Shown here: positions 11,125-22,800 of the stretch, piece after piece
Position numbering within the stretch: position 1 is the stretch's first letter
How the letters are laid out: the number at the start of each line of letters is the position of its first letter
Source: Corbicula japonica
Lineage: Eukaryota > Mollusca > Bivalvia > Venerida > Cyrenidae
Assembly (NCBI GenBank): GCA_038501625.1
Contig: JAZAYU010000038.1
Span: 434,001 to 498,000, forward strand
Length of the DNA: 64,000 nt
Reading direction: 5' to 3'
The notes under the pieces: model-generated
The model's database searches: none
The model's input: only the letters and a program-made list of their open reading frames with translations
Told to the model about the DNA's origin: nothing
Position numbers and translations under genes: made by a program

Positions 11125-12245
11125 AAGTATACCCCATGTCATTTTCAAGTTACAACTTAGGGATTAATTACCAGCTGTGCCAATATTGCTTCAAACAACT
11201 ACATTTTTGTAACTATAGTAAGTACAGTGTTCCGTTTAGGCCATCGTTGTTTCGCCCTGTCGACTTCAAGAGCGAGAACACGAAAACGCAAACACGATAC
11301 GAGATCGCGAAACAACGATGCGAGGTCGCGAAACAACGATGCGAGAACGCGAAAACATAATGCGAGGGAGCGAAAGCACGATGCGAGAACGCGATATTAA
11401 TATCGCTCCCTCGCATCGTACTTTCGCGACCTCGCATCGTTGTTTTGCGTTCTCGCATCGTGATTTCGCGTTTTCGTGATCTCGCCCTACGGACAGCGAG
11501 ACCACGAAAACGCGAAAGAACGATGCGAGAGCGCGAAAACATGATGCGAGGTCGCGAAAGTACGATGCGAGAACGCGATATTAATATCGCGCCCTCGCAT
11601 CGTGGTTTCGCGACCTCGCATCGTTGTTTCGCGTTCTCGTATCGTTGTTTCGCGATCTCGCATCGTGTTTTCGCGTTCTCACACCGTTGTTTCGCGTTTT
11701 CGTGGTCTCGCTGTCTTTAGGGCGAGATCACGAAAACGCGAAATCACGATGCGAGAACGCGAAACAATGATGCGAGATCGCGAAACAACGAATCGAGATT
11801 GAGAAAGTAGGATGCGAGAACGCGATATTAATATTAATTTTAGGAAAGCGAGACTACGCGAAACAACGATGCGAGATCGCGAAAGTACGATGCGAGGGAG
11901 CGATATTAATATCGCGTTATCGCATCGTACTTTCGCGATCTCGCATCTTGTTTTCGCGTTTTCGTGGTCTCGCTGTCCTTAGAGCGAGACCACGAAAACG
12001 CGAAAACACGATGCGAGAACGCGAAACAACGATGCGAGAACGCGAAAGTACGATGCACGACCTCGCATCGTGTTTTCGCGATATCGCATCGTTGTTTCGC
12101 GATCTCGCATCGTGTTTTCGCGTTTTTGTGTTCTCGCCCAAGAGGTCGAAAGTGCGAAACAACGATGCCCCCAACGGAATTCCGTAAGTAAGTATACTCC
12201 ATGTCATTTTCAAGTTACCACTTCGTGAATTATTACCAGCTGTAA
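11125..12245. mobile_element. Foldback-like element of ~21 bp CpG-rich units in opposing arrays
   Basis: About 960 bp consists of a ~21 bp unit (consensus like cgatgcgagaacgcgaaacaa) in blocks that switch orientation, so adjacent blocks fold into long hairpins. Turn-around points are the palindrome gcgatattaatatcgc (about 11393, 11577 and 11901) and a second type around gtggtctcgctgtc (about 11708 and 11970). The outer ends (11228-11290 and 12125-12180) are inverse to each other around catcgttgtttcgc and cgagaacac. Flanking both sides is a ~50 bp direct repeat (agtatacyccatgtcatttt) at about 11127-11178 and 12190-12244. The plan matches foldback transposons, whose inverted repeats are made of short tandem repeats. 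Arginine-rich reading frames across it are artefacts of the repeat. Confidence 0.75.
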
Positions 12246-12414
12246 CTGATTGATAAAATGTAAGTGACATCATAAGAATTTAAAATTTAATGATGTAGGA
12301 ATTTAAAACAACAATCCCGACGATCAAGATGAGGAACATGCCATTGGTGTTGCCATAAATACTGAACAAAAATAAAAAGTAGCCACTTTATATGTTTCTA
12401 TAATAATAATTTGA
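12246..12414. other. Short spacer, nothing recognised
   Basis: AT-rich. The start resembles 49.29-49.36 kb (paralogous block). Confidence 0.35.
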
Positions 12415-12650
12415 GGCACGCCACGGGAAAATGTACCATCGGGCAGTTGACGTCAATCCTTGAAACGACGTCATAAAGTTGAGCAGACGACAATAATTAT
12501 TATGCAATTCGTGGTAAAATTACCATTTTATTGTCAAAATGTGTAACAAAATCACTGTTGTGTTATGAGAAAATTATAGAAAATTGAAAGTTTCATCTAA
12601 ATATAATGACACAAAAAATGACCCGAAGGTACCTTTTCCCGTGGCGTGCC
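12415..12650. mobile_element. MITE family 1 copy (TIR GGCACGCCACGGGAAAA)
   Basis: Ends are ggcacgccacgggaaaatg and its inverse ttttcccgtggcgtgcc. Inside the TIRs are gggcagttgacgtcaatc and the conserved core tgcaattcgtggtaaaattacc ... ttattgtcaaaatgtgtaac (split here; the parts are adjacent). No coding capacity. One of at least ten copies in the window. Confidence 0.85.
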
Positions 12651-13800
12651 TCAGTGTCGTATTACATATTTTCCTTTAATCAGGAATGCTTTAAATGGTG
12701 TTTTGTTAGTTTATCTTAGTTTTTTAGTTAAGTTGTTTATGGAAACTATCTTCCACACCAGGGCCTGAGCAACGGCCAGTCGAATAACAATTAAATAAAT
12801 AATGTATTACAATAGGCAACAAAATCAATTAAAAGGGAGATAATTGGAAATGGTTTGAATTCATAACGCAGTTTTTCGAAGACTTATTGTTTTAATGATG
12901 GATTTTTGTGCTTTTAAAGATCACAAGAGGTGGAAAAATTGATTTTTTTCAAATAAATGCTTATAATTTTGTCGTGAGTTGTGGCTGCAGATTTTCAATT
13001 ATCTCTTTGCTATGAAAACAGAAATGCTAATTTGTTAACATATATAATTTTGAAATTTTGTTTTCAAATGTTACACAATTTTAAATAGGAAAGTGGAATC
13101 CTTTTATTTTGTTGAGAATAAAAGCCGTTTTCCTGTTTTGTGTAAACGTTTCGAAAAGAAAATTTAAGACAGCCTTCAAAATGTTTTTTTTTCTATTGGC
13201 TGCATTTGTCACAAGAAGTCTATTTGTGCCCTTATAATACATGTACATACATATCTAAGAAATAAATATTTTTCTTTAAAATATAACAAAAATCAAAATA
13301 TCAAATATAAAAAGATCAAAAAAGAAATTTTGAAATGTCGTGTTATATTTAATTTAAGTAATGTGAATTTCAACATAGTCTTTTAAATCATCTTTAATAT
13401 AATTGCTTTTTTTACATGATACTTGCTGAAATATTTTTCTTTAAACTTATATGGAACCTCTCAACAACACAAAATGTCGACTAAATTGCCATCTTTATTA
13501 ACAACTGTTTTTTTAAACCAATAACTTTGATAAAATTTGCGCTATTATTTAATAACAATGCAAGTTCGATAGTAAAGAAAAACATAATTTCTATATAATA
13601 TGATAAACTGCAACATGACTTCAATCAATTGAAAAAAAATAACAACAACCATTGAACGGTGACAACAACACCAATATCAACATCACCAATAACATGTGAT
13701 AAAATGTATGTTGCACAGGTACTCATAGGCTAAGATAAAACACAGGAACTCTTCGTTAGGTAAAATTGGTGTGAGAGACATCCTCCTCACAATATCATTT
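12651..13800. other. AT-rich intergenic DNA
   Basis: No gene or clear element. About 13250-13450 resembles the AT-rich tandem units at 51.0-51.6 kb. Confidence 0.4.
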
Positions 13801-13811
13801 AATAAAAATAG

Positions 13812-13995
13812 TTATTACATGAACTATAAATAGACGCAACGCGATTGGTCACACCCCCAAAATAACCGAGTCAATAAATCTAGATATTGACCCGCGTTCG
13901 CTGAGATTGACCTGTCTATAAATAGAATGCGAAAGTTTCCATCTTTAATAGTATTTATAGCTCATGTAATATTTATAGTTCATGTAATAAAACAG
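13812..13995. mobile_element. Small inverted-repeat element
   Basis: attacatgaactataaatag at the left is inverse to ctatttatagttcatgtaat-like sequence at 13950-13989, the right end being partly duplicated. About 180 bp, non-coding; includes a GC-richer core (accgagtcaataaatctaga). Confidence 0.55.
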
Positions 13996-13996
13996 C

Positions 13997-14082
13997 TATT
14001 TACTTATTAGCTGGGAAATATGCTGTTGATATCGATTTTTTAGGTCAATATCACAGCATATTTCCCAGCTAATAAGTAAATA
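13997..14082. repeat. Perfect 29 bp-arm hairpin
   Basis: 13997-14025 and 14054-14082 are exact reverse complements (tatttacttattagctggga ... in both arms) separated by 28 bases whose ends also partly pair. It abuts the previous inverted-repeat element. Confidence 0.85.
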
Positions 14083-15785
14083 ATTGTATATTGTTTGGTA
14101 CACAATATCTTTGAATATAAATATTGCTTTTGGTACATATAGATTGTTAGGGCGAATATTAACAGTTCCTGTATTCTAGGTATGTTCATTATACCTGAGA
14201 AGTTTAGATTATTAAATTTAAATGAAAATCAATAGAAAATCCATTCATTTAATAAAATAACAACACACTATTTTACTTTGAAATTCTCGTTTTATAATGT
14301 TTACTGAATTCAATATAAAGTCTTTTATTCAGAAATATTATTGACCACAATCAGTATACCTTAAAAAAGAAAATAAGTTAAAGATTTTACAACATCAACA
14401 ACACCTATTAAAACAACTTTTTTAATATTCTATTTACGTTAAACGAACCCTATTTCTGAACACGGCAAATGAATTTATGCAGTTTTCAAAGTGTGATGGT
14501 AATGGTTCTGTATTTTAAATATAAACGGAAAGGAGACGTGCTTAATATTTAATATTTTGCTCTGACTTTTGATTTTAACTGTATATACATAGTGCGACAT
14601 TGTGCATGTAATGACACTGAACGTGTTTAGTAAGTGAAATATGCAATATGAAATGCATTCAAGTTAACTTATTTTAATAGTAAAAGTACTACTTAAACTT
14701 TGATTATGGCATTCAAACACCACATTCGATTTATTAAACCAGTTATACTAAGTTTTACCGAGGGATTCTCGTGACTTATTTATTCCTTGTAATCTTGTAA
14801 TTATAGAATAATGAGTTGATTAGAAAATAATTCCTATCTTATTGTAAACCTTTATTATTATAATAATTAGAATTACCCTGTACAACATCTTAATCCTATT
14901 TACTCGTCGAGATAAAGAAAAGCAGTGTAAACGTTGAAGCTGATTTCATTTTTTCCCGTTTTACGCTTTAACCGTGATATATTGTGATGCAATCCCAGTT
15001 TGCGACATCCAATACAGTAATGTGTGCGATGTAACCGACAGATTTCATTGGTTTTGATCAACGCGTTTGAAAGGTATTGCCAATAATGTCAACATGTGTG
15101 TCTTTATCCATTGAGTACACGTATAAATTATACTTTTTGCCATTTATACAGTCTGTTTAATTAATGTTTAAAATGGTGATTCTCATAAATCAGTTATCCC
15201 AAAACAATAAAAGTAATTTATAGTTAAAATACTTAGCTTGTTTTCAACTTCAAATTTAACTTCACGTTGTGACATTCGACATGTTTTTTTCTTTTAATCG
15301 TATACATGTGATTTTGTCATCTATACGTTGATAGCTTTAAGAAGGGATTTAATTAACTAGTCATCCCTTGCAACAGTATTATAATTGGATATGAAGATAA
15401 TATTCATACATATTCATATTGTTGTAAACCTTTAATTAAACATGTCGTAGTAAATAATTACACTGTCCATCCTATATCTGCTTAAATTGTGTAATATATA
15501 CCGCTAAATTAATTTAAAGAGTGTTTATCATTACTTAGCCATCCCTTGTAATAGGTTTATCAAATTATATAAAATAAAAGCTTATGTCCTGTTTAACATA
15601 GTTTATTATAATTGCAGTAGTCAGTAATTATAGCATAACATTCAATCTTAAAACGATATCTGTTTATTTTCATTGACAGCTGTAGAGAATGATTTTTGTA
15701 AATAATTCATCTCTTACACTCCGATTTATTATATTGCTTAAAAATTAGTGAATGAAGTCTGAAAACTTTAACTTGTTTGTTCGTG
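14083..15785. other. Intergenic DNA, nothing recognised
   Basis: About 1.7 kb of AT-rich sequence. I saw no exon with plausible composition, no RNA gene and no clear repeat. Confidence 0.4.
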
Positions 15786-15789
15786 CCTT

Positions 15790-16092
15790 AAAATATGGTT
15801 TAAATCCCAAGTAGTTTTGTAATTGCCTTTTGCAAGACCATAACCTCTCGGGTTCTTATTTTCGTTAATTCTTTTTGGTGTCTTATTTTATAAAGTCAGG
15901 CTTATTCTCCTCTCTGCTTTTAGACCATGTGAGAAGGTTGTGCTTTCTGAATGTTATTTTTATACAGTCAGGCTTATTCTTCTCTCTGCTTTTTGACTGA
16001 GTGCGGAGGTTGTGCTTTCTGTATGTTATTTTTTATAAAGTTAGGCTTATTCTCCTCTCTGCTTTATGACTTTGTGAGGTGGTTGTGAATGT
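15790..16092 (+). mobile_element. Degenerate Penelope-like tail with internal triplication
   Basis: It matches the tail from aaatcccaagtagttttg through cctctcgggttcttatttt. The segment ttataaagtcaggcttattc ... ttgtgctttctgaatg then occurs three times in tandem (about 15887, 15957, 16027; period about 68 bp). Intact tails have this part once. Confidence 0.65.
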
Positions 16093-16104
16093 AAAAAACT
16101 ATTG

Positions 16105-16340
16105 GGGCGCGTCAAGGGAAAGGTACCTTCGGACAGTTGACGTTAATTCTTAAAATGACTGCAGCAAGTTGAAAAGACGGCAATAATAATTATGCATTTC
16201 GCGGTAAAAATAACATTTTATTGTCAAAATGTGTAAAACAATCACTGTTTAGTTGTGAAAAACAGATAAATTTAAGATCTTTCCAAATATAGTAACAAAT
16301 AAAAATTTTAAAAAATGGCCACCTTTCCCGTGGCGTGCCG
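16105..16340. mobile_element. MITE family 1 copy
   Basis: TIRs ggggcgcgtcaagggaaagg and cctttcccgtggcgtgcc, with the shared core (tgcatttcgcggtaaaaata, ttattgtcaaaatgtg). Confidence 0.85.
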
Positions 16341-16513
16341 CAATTAATAAGAAAGATATGTTAAAATAAATATCGACAAGAATATCATGTATTAAAACTT
16401 AAATAAAATGGAAAATATCTGCAAAGTATTATAATTTTTATAAATACATATTTAAATGGCGTGCGTGCGAACGTGATTGTGTGTGTTTGTGGATACATTA
16501 TAAATTACAACTT

Positions 16514-16930
16514 ACAGTACTGTGAACGTTTAAGGTTACAAACGAAACGCACACTACACAATATACGGACTTACGATACACGATAGACGGACGCACGATA
16601 CGCGATAGACGGACGCATTATACACGGTAGACGCACGGTACACGCAACTGCCGATTTATATAATTTCTATACGGGATTTCAATAAATTTGAAAATGCATT
16701 CAAAATATAAGACGAATGGTTGAAATTAAATCACATAAATTTGCATAAAAAGTAACTTATTCACAGTCATGCCTGATAAAATTAAAAACGCTTGATACAC
16801 GATACACGATATACGGACGCACAATTCACGTTAGACGCACGCAAGATACACGTTAGACGTACGCACGATACGCGATAGACGGACGTACGATATACGCAAA
16901 TTTTGTAACATTAAACGTTCACAGTACTGT
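16514..16930. mobile_element. TIR element with internal tandem repeats
   Basis: acagtactgtgaacgtttaa at the left is the exact inverse of ttaaacgttcacagtactgt at the right. Inside, cgatagacggacgcacgata-type units repeat in two clusters (16560-16650 and 16795-16895). The ends share CAGTACTG with the element at 41176-41813, which also has an internal minisatellite. Confidence 0.75.
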
Positions 16931-17399
16931 TAACCCCGACCGGTGATCTAAGCAACAAACAAACAATACAAGTAAAACATTGGTAAGGAAATTAAACAAT
17001 GGCTATTTAACGGGAATTCCGGATATTTTGAAATATATTAAATGCAAACATTTTCAATTTTATTTTCTTCTCAGCAGAGACAGGATGTTGAAAGTTTGAC
17101 AATATATAACACAAATGCCGCTGTCTGAAGTTGTTCATTTCATTTAATGCTTTTGGAGCCGGTCGTTTTAAATGACATCATCTGTTCTTGAGCACAAATG
17201 TAAATATTAATTCAAGAAGATTTTCATTTAAAATTATGGCTGCCAATTAACCATATCGAATATGCATTATAATTGTGATTTTATTTAATCCATGTGGTAT
17301 CAGAATCTAATAAATTATAAACATTATAATGACATTTGTTGTACAAAGTAATTGATGATGTTACTGAATTGCCGCCAGTATACATTGGGATCAACATCT

Positions 17400-17835
17400 T
17401 TTTTTATAACTATTTTTATTCACCAGAAAGTACACAACCTGTACAAATACATGCACAACTCAAGTACAACTACATAATCCTAATTATATAAACAATGTCT
17501 GTAAGTTATTCACTTAATACCATGTTACAAATCCTGAAAATTATCAAAATGGTACCTTAATGAACAAATCCTATAGATTATTAACTTAATACCATGTTAC
17601 AAACCCTGTAAATTATTGTTGTAGTCACCAAACAATATATATATTAACATGAACAACTTAGGTACAACTCAAGTACACAGTCTACATGAGAATAACTATA
17701 TGAACATGTCATTTAAATTATTAAAATAATTACTATGTTACAGGTCATGTAAATTATTAACGTTACAGGTCATGTAAATTATTAACATGGTAACATAATT
17801 TTGGTTGTAGTTACCAAAATGAATATTTATCTCTA
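17400..17835. repeat. Imperfect tandem repeat, unit about 55-90 bp
   Basis: Motifs taataccatgttacaaa and gtaaattatt recur at irregular spacing. Duplicated at 27620-28055. Non-coding. Confidence 0.5.
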
Positions 17836-18089
17836 TATATTTTTTTTCACATCAATTGAAATTTCTGGCTATTTTTAATGACAAAAGTGGAAATTGGGAT
17901 CAACATTAAACTGACCATATGGACCGATGCAGCCAGTGGACCGCTTTGAAAAAAAATCATTTCAGTTCTGTTCTAAGTTGTTTCAAAACGTATTAGCAAT
18001 GGTTACTGATTCTTCTATTCCAGACCACATTTTCAATTAGTATTAACAAATAAAAATTCATGCATAATTTCGCCCACTGGGATTTAAGT

Positions 18090-18400
18090 TTAGTTGAGCA
18101 CCATCCAATTGCACCAACAGATTCTCGTGTGAACAAACAAGTAAATAATTGTACCTGTTGTCACACTAAACTAGCTCACTCCCACCGATCGACAATTGTG
18201 CATGCAAAAGCACAGCCACATTCAAAACATACAAAGCTTAAAGAAATTAAAAGCAAACAAATCAAGCATGTGATCTAATCGACACCAGAATACTTGGAGT
18301 CTTTTCAACACCAACAAGATGAAAGAAATAAAAGAAACATATAGAGCTTCTGTTCGTAAGCAAGATTTTCCTATAAAATTTCATTATCTCTTAAAGCCTT
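18090..18400 (-). mobile_element. Divergent Penelope-like tail fragment
   Basis: In reverse orientation it aligns loosely with the inner tail: gcatgcaaaagcacagcc, cttggagtcttttcaacacc and ataaaagaaacatatagagc correspond to parts of 9.95-10.15 kb. The open frame at 18060-18278 is incidental. Same sequence at 28313-28625. Confidence 0.5.
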
Positions 18401-18746
18401 CCCACCTTTCCAACAAAGAAATAATCAAAAAAATCAATGGTAAATAAAATAACACTTTATTTTAAATGGCCTTGGCAGTGTTTTTTTAATGAAACATCTT
18501 AAACAACAACAACAAAAAAAACGTACTCTTTCATTGTTATACCTTTTAAGATATTTCGATGGGTATACTTGTCTAGAATTAATAACTTTGCGAAAACAAT
18601 ATAACATAGTTGATCTAAAATGTCTTAAGTTTTGCCAAATATTGGTCGACAAATGAAGTTCGCAAGTCTTTGCAAAACATCAAAAAAGAAAGAAGAAAAA
18701 AAAACCGCTGAAAACAAATAAATAAGAATGCCGCATATAAAATTTA

Positions 18747-18967
18747 GGCGCGTCTCAGGAAAACGTACAGTACCTTCGGACTGTAGGCGTCAGTTCTTAA
18801 AATGACGTCTAAAGTTCAGCATAACTTATTTTTCATTTCGCGAAAAAATATTATGTTATAAAGATGTGTAAAAAGAACTTCCAGTATAGTAATTCTAAGT
18901 TCTTCAAAAATATAACAACTAAAATTTAAAAAGTTATGACGGAAGACACATTTTCCTGTGGCGTGCC
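18747..18967. mobile_element. MITE family 1 copy (divergent)
   Basis: Ends ggcgcgtctcaggaaaacgt and ttttcctgtggcgtgcc, with the family core shortened. It lies seven bases from the next copy. Confidence 0.75.
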
Positions 18968-18973
18968 TCATAT

Positions 18974-19230
18974 GGGCGCGTCACGGAAAAAGGTACCTTC
19001 TGACAGTTGACGTCAATTGTTGAAATGACGTCATAAATTTGAGCAAACTACATTAATTATTATGCATTTCGCGGTAAAAGTATATCATTTTATTGTAAAA
19101 ATGAGTAAGAAAATCACTTCTTACATATGATAAACTGAAACATAATATTGTTGTAATTTCTTTCCAAATATAGTAACAAATAAAATGTAACAAAATATGA
19201 CCGAATATACCTTTTCCTGTGACGCGCCCC
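18974..19230. mobile_element. MITE family 1 copy
   Basis: Ends gggcgcgtcacggaaaaagg and ccttttcctgtgacgcgccc. Both sides are flanked by catatg-like sequence, a possible target duplication. Contains tgacgtca motifs. Confidence 0.8.
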
Positions 19231-19261
19231 ATATGACACATGAGGAATTGTTAAAAATCGC

Positions 19262-19460
19262 GATTTCCTGTCAAATCTGTTTACTTCGCGCGGGTTTAAT
19301 TTTCGCGTATTTTGCACTAGAATAAGAGCGCGAAATTAAACCCAAACAAAATCAAACCGTTTAATAGCGTTTCTTACGAGACAAATACAGCTGCGCGAAT
19401 TTATCCCCCTCCCGCGAATTTGTTATTCGCGGGTTTGCGCGATAATTCGTTCCCGCAAAA
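19262..19460. repeat. CpG-rich inverted motifs
   Basis: gcgcgggtttaattttcgcg is inverse to gcgcgaaattaaaccc at about 19327-19342. More gcgaatt/aattcgcg pairs follow to 19460. GC and CpG stand out from the AT-rich surroundings. Function unknown. Confidence 0.5.
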
Positions 19461-19898
19461 TTAATTGATACTACGGTTGTAGATTAAAGTAAAGCAGCCG
19501 ACTAAACAATGTCGTGAACATTTGTTTAACACAAACTATGAATCTGAAATGAATTCTTGGAATGCAATCTCTAAACTATAGCTTTGATAATAAAGTGACT
19601 TTAAAACTATAGAATGCTTTCTGCAAAACCCACATTATTATTGTGTTTGTTTGTTATCGCTCGAATACGATAATAGCCGGAGCCAGAAAACATGCTTAAA
19701 CCTATCATTTATTTTGCTGAACAGCTGATATCCTTAATTATCCTATTTAAACTGTTAAATCTATACAAATGCAAGATATTTAAATCACCGGTTTTTGTTG
19801 TGATTCTTTGTTCTACACAGTATTATTGCAATGTTCAACTCACAGTTCTAATGTGAAAAAATATTGAAACATAGAAAACTAACAATTCTAACTAAAAT

Positions 19899-22800
19899 TC
19901 AAACACAGATAAATTTCACTTCACATAGCTGAATTGCGTCGATGAGTACGGACGAATCCTTGAATATTTTCACAACTTTACCATATATGGCTCGTGGGCA
20001 CGAAAAGCTGATTTCTGATGTTATCGGGTCTCCGGTGTAATTCACACATAGCGTTCCAACATTTGCTAAGTCCGCTAAAGATTCGTGCACAAAAATGGAG
20101 AAGTTTGTGTTCCTCCAATCTACAATAATAACAGAAACACTTCAAATATTTAGCATGCTATACATGTAATACCAATCACGGCAAGGTATCGCACCTAAAG
20201 AACAACCTACATAGTTCTTTCCAGCGGCTGTTTTATCTTGCCGAACTCACCAAAAAGTTCCCATATTAAAAAAATCAAAAGCATTTTTATTGAAACAAAT
20301 TTCTATCACAATTTTCTAGGAGCTTTTAGTATGGTATAAAATGATATTGCCTCTACCCGGGAGCGAACCCGCACCGTCAATGCAACAGCGCCTAGCTATG
20401 CAATTTCGACAGCGCAACCGATATAAATTTCGTTGTGTTGCCAGACTAGAAAACTAACGAATGTGATTAAGAAAATGAGTGAAGTTATATCAGGAAAACC
20501 CAAATTTAAAAAAGCAAACATCCCTCTCAGCTTAATGAAGATAGGACCAAACCTAAAAAAGAAAAACATCCCACTCAGCTAAAAGAAGTTAGGACTAAAC
20601 CTAAAAAACAAAACATCCCACTCAGCTAAAAGAAGATAGGACCAAACCTAAAAAAGAAAACATCCCTATCAGCTAAAAGAAGATAGGACCAAACCTAAAA
20701 AAAATCATCCCACTTTGCTAAAAGAATATAGGACCAAACCTACAAAAAGCGAACATCCCACTCAGTTAAACGAAGATAGGACCGAACCTACAAAAAGCGA
20801 ACATCCCACTCAGATAAATGAAGATAGGACCAAACCTACAAAAAGCGAACATCCCACTAAGTTAAACGAAGATAAGACCAAACCTACAAAAAGCGAACAT
20901 CCCACTCAGATAAAAGAAGATAGGACCAAACCTACAAAAAGCGAACATCCCACTCAGTAAAACGAAGATAGGACCAAACCTACAAAAAGCGAACATCCCA
21001 CTCAGTTAAACGAAGATAGGAAAACAGTGATTTTGTTTCACATTTTGACAATGAAATGGTATTTTACCGCGAATTGCATAGTAATTAATGTCGTCTGCTC
21101 AACTTTATGACGTCGTTTCAAGGATTGACGTCAACTGCCCGAAGGTACCTTTTCCCGTTGCGTGCCTCTTATATTAAAATCAAAGTATAGAGAGTATGTG
21201 TTTGTTGAAGTTAAATATCAATATTTATTCACAAGCAAACTTCTGAAACTGATATTTTGACGAGTGTCGTAGCCACTCTTGAAAAAAAAGTTTATGGTGT
21301 TCACAAGTGAAATAAAACATTTATTCCACTTAAAAAAACAACACATTTTTGTAAATTGATGTTTTCTTGTCAAAGTAATTAGTAAAGAATTGGAAACTCA
21401 GAGTTCTTGTTCCCTGTGGTGGACCCAATAAATAAATGCCGCTTAACTTTCAATCATAAAACAAGTGGATTAATAATTTCATTTTTTAGTTCATACGAAA
21501 CAATTTCTAATGGAATATTTTTCAGGATATTATAATGAGACAAAATAAAAACGTGACAAAATAACATGGTTAACTCCTTTTACATTCATGAGGCCAGTGA
21601 ATGCTAATATGTAGAGGAAATTTTAATCACCAATGTGTTAACCTTGGAAGTGTCAGGTCTATATCTAATGGTCTAACAAAAAATGAAAATTTAAAAACAA
21701 TATGTGGTTGTGTCATATTAAACGTTCAAATTTCGTTCTTTCACTTATTTAAAGAAGAGTTATTTACCAAAACGGATATTTAAGTAACTGTATCTTATTT
21801 TTTGCATCAGTCCGTTTGTTTATTTCATTCTATAAACTTCTAAATTCGACATTCAAATAATCTGCGAGTTAACATTATCGATCTCTTCATTATTTAGAAA
21901 AATCGAGATAACATGAACCTCTGTGGAAAACGAACTACACCGTCCAGCTTTATAAAATGTCAAAATATTTGCAAGAGAACACAAATTAAATACAAGAAAC
22001 TATATTGCATCACTGAACGAAATGTTTGAATTTTTAAACTGGTTAGTTTCATTTTGCTCGGTATCTTTCGGTCTTGAATTAGAATAAGGGTTTTAAAAAT
22101 ATATAAAAAACATAATAACGGACGTAAAAAGTATTAAATTTCTTTATCAACCTTCACAACTATTATTATGTTTAACCCTGTACAAAGTTTATATAATTGA
22201 TAAAGTTATTTCATTTTGTAAATACTACAGACAAAGAAGGATAAAAACATTACTGATCAAATTTATGAATTTAGGAACTGGTAAGTTTTCATTTTTGTTT
22301 ATTTTCCAGAGATGGAAATAGCGATAAAACATTTTGTCGCCGACACAAACGTATTGCAGAAAAAATTATATTCTGTTATTGGTTACCATATTTTTCATTT
22401 TTCGTTGGCCCGGTATAATAATTATCTTAAACGATGGTTTATATATTCTGTTAATAACCCGACCTCAACTTCAGTTTTTACATTAGTCTCAATCATTCAG
22501 ACGCTCTGATTTCGCAATGGCGATTAGTACGTCTGAAGACATTGTTCGTTAAAAAACCAGACACTCCAAAACGAGGCTTGTTATTAGGACACTAGTATGG
22601 AACGCCGTTGTTGTCTTGTGAAAATTATTTTTTAGACTGTCGCCCTGTCAGCTGGCAATAGAAAAATCATATCCTACGGCGACATGCATTTTTTAACTGT
22701 ATTATTGCGCCCAAAGGCGTGTTCAAGTAAGCTGAGGAATGCATTTATGTTGATGTTAAGTGTTGCTTTGTTTTTGTGTTTGGCTGTAGAATGTAGGAAT

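Noticed and set aside
11200..12200. CRISPR-like array
   Set aside because: Units are contiguous with no unique spacers, reverse orientation, and the context is eukaryotic.
11213..12273. Several 66-118 residue arginine/serine-rich reading frames on both strands
   Set aside because: They lie wholly in the foldback-like repeat; the repeated RSRIVVSR-type text comes from the ~21 bp unit and appears on both strands.
20715..20960. 81-residue protein of repeated 16-residue units
   Set aside because: It is the translation of the 48 bp minisatellite, without splice or start context. The same applies to 30953-31198.
22312..22509. 65-residue ORF after a good tttccag acceptor
   Set aside because: It sits in the intron of gene A in the opposite orientation, with no recognisable domain and no partner exon; probably chance.
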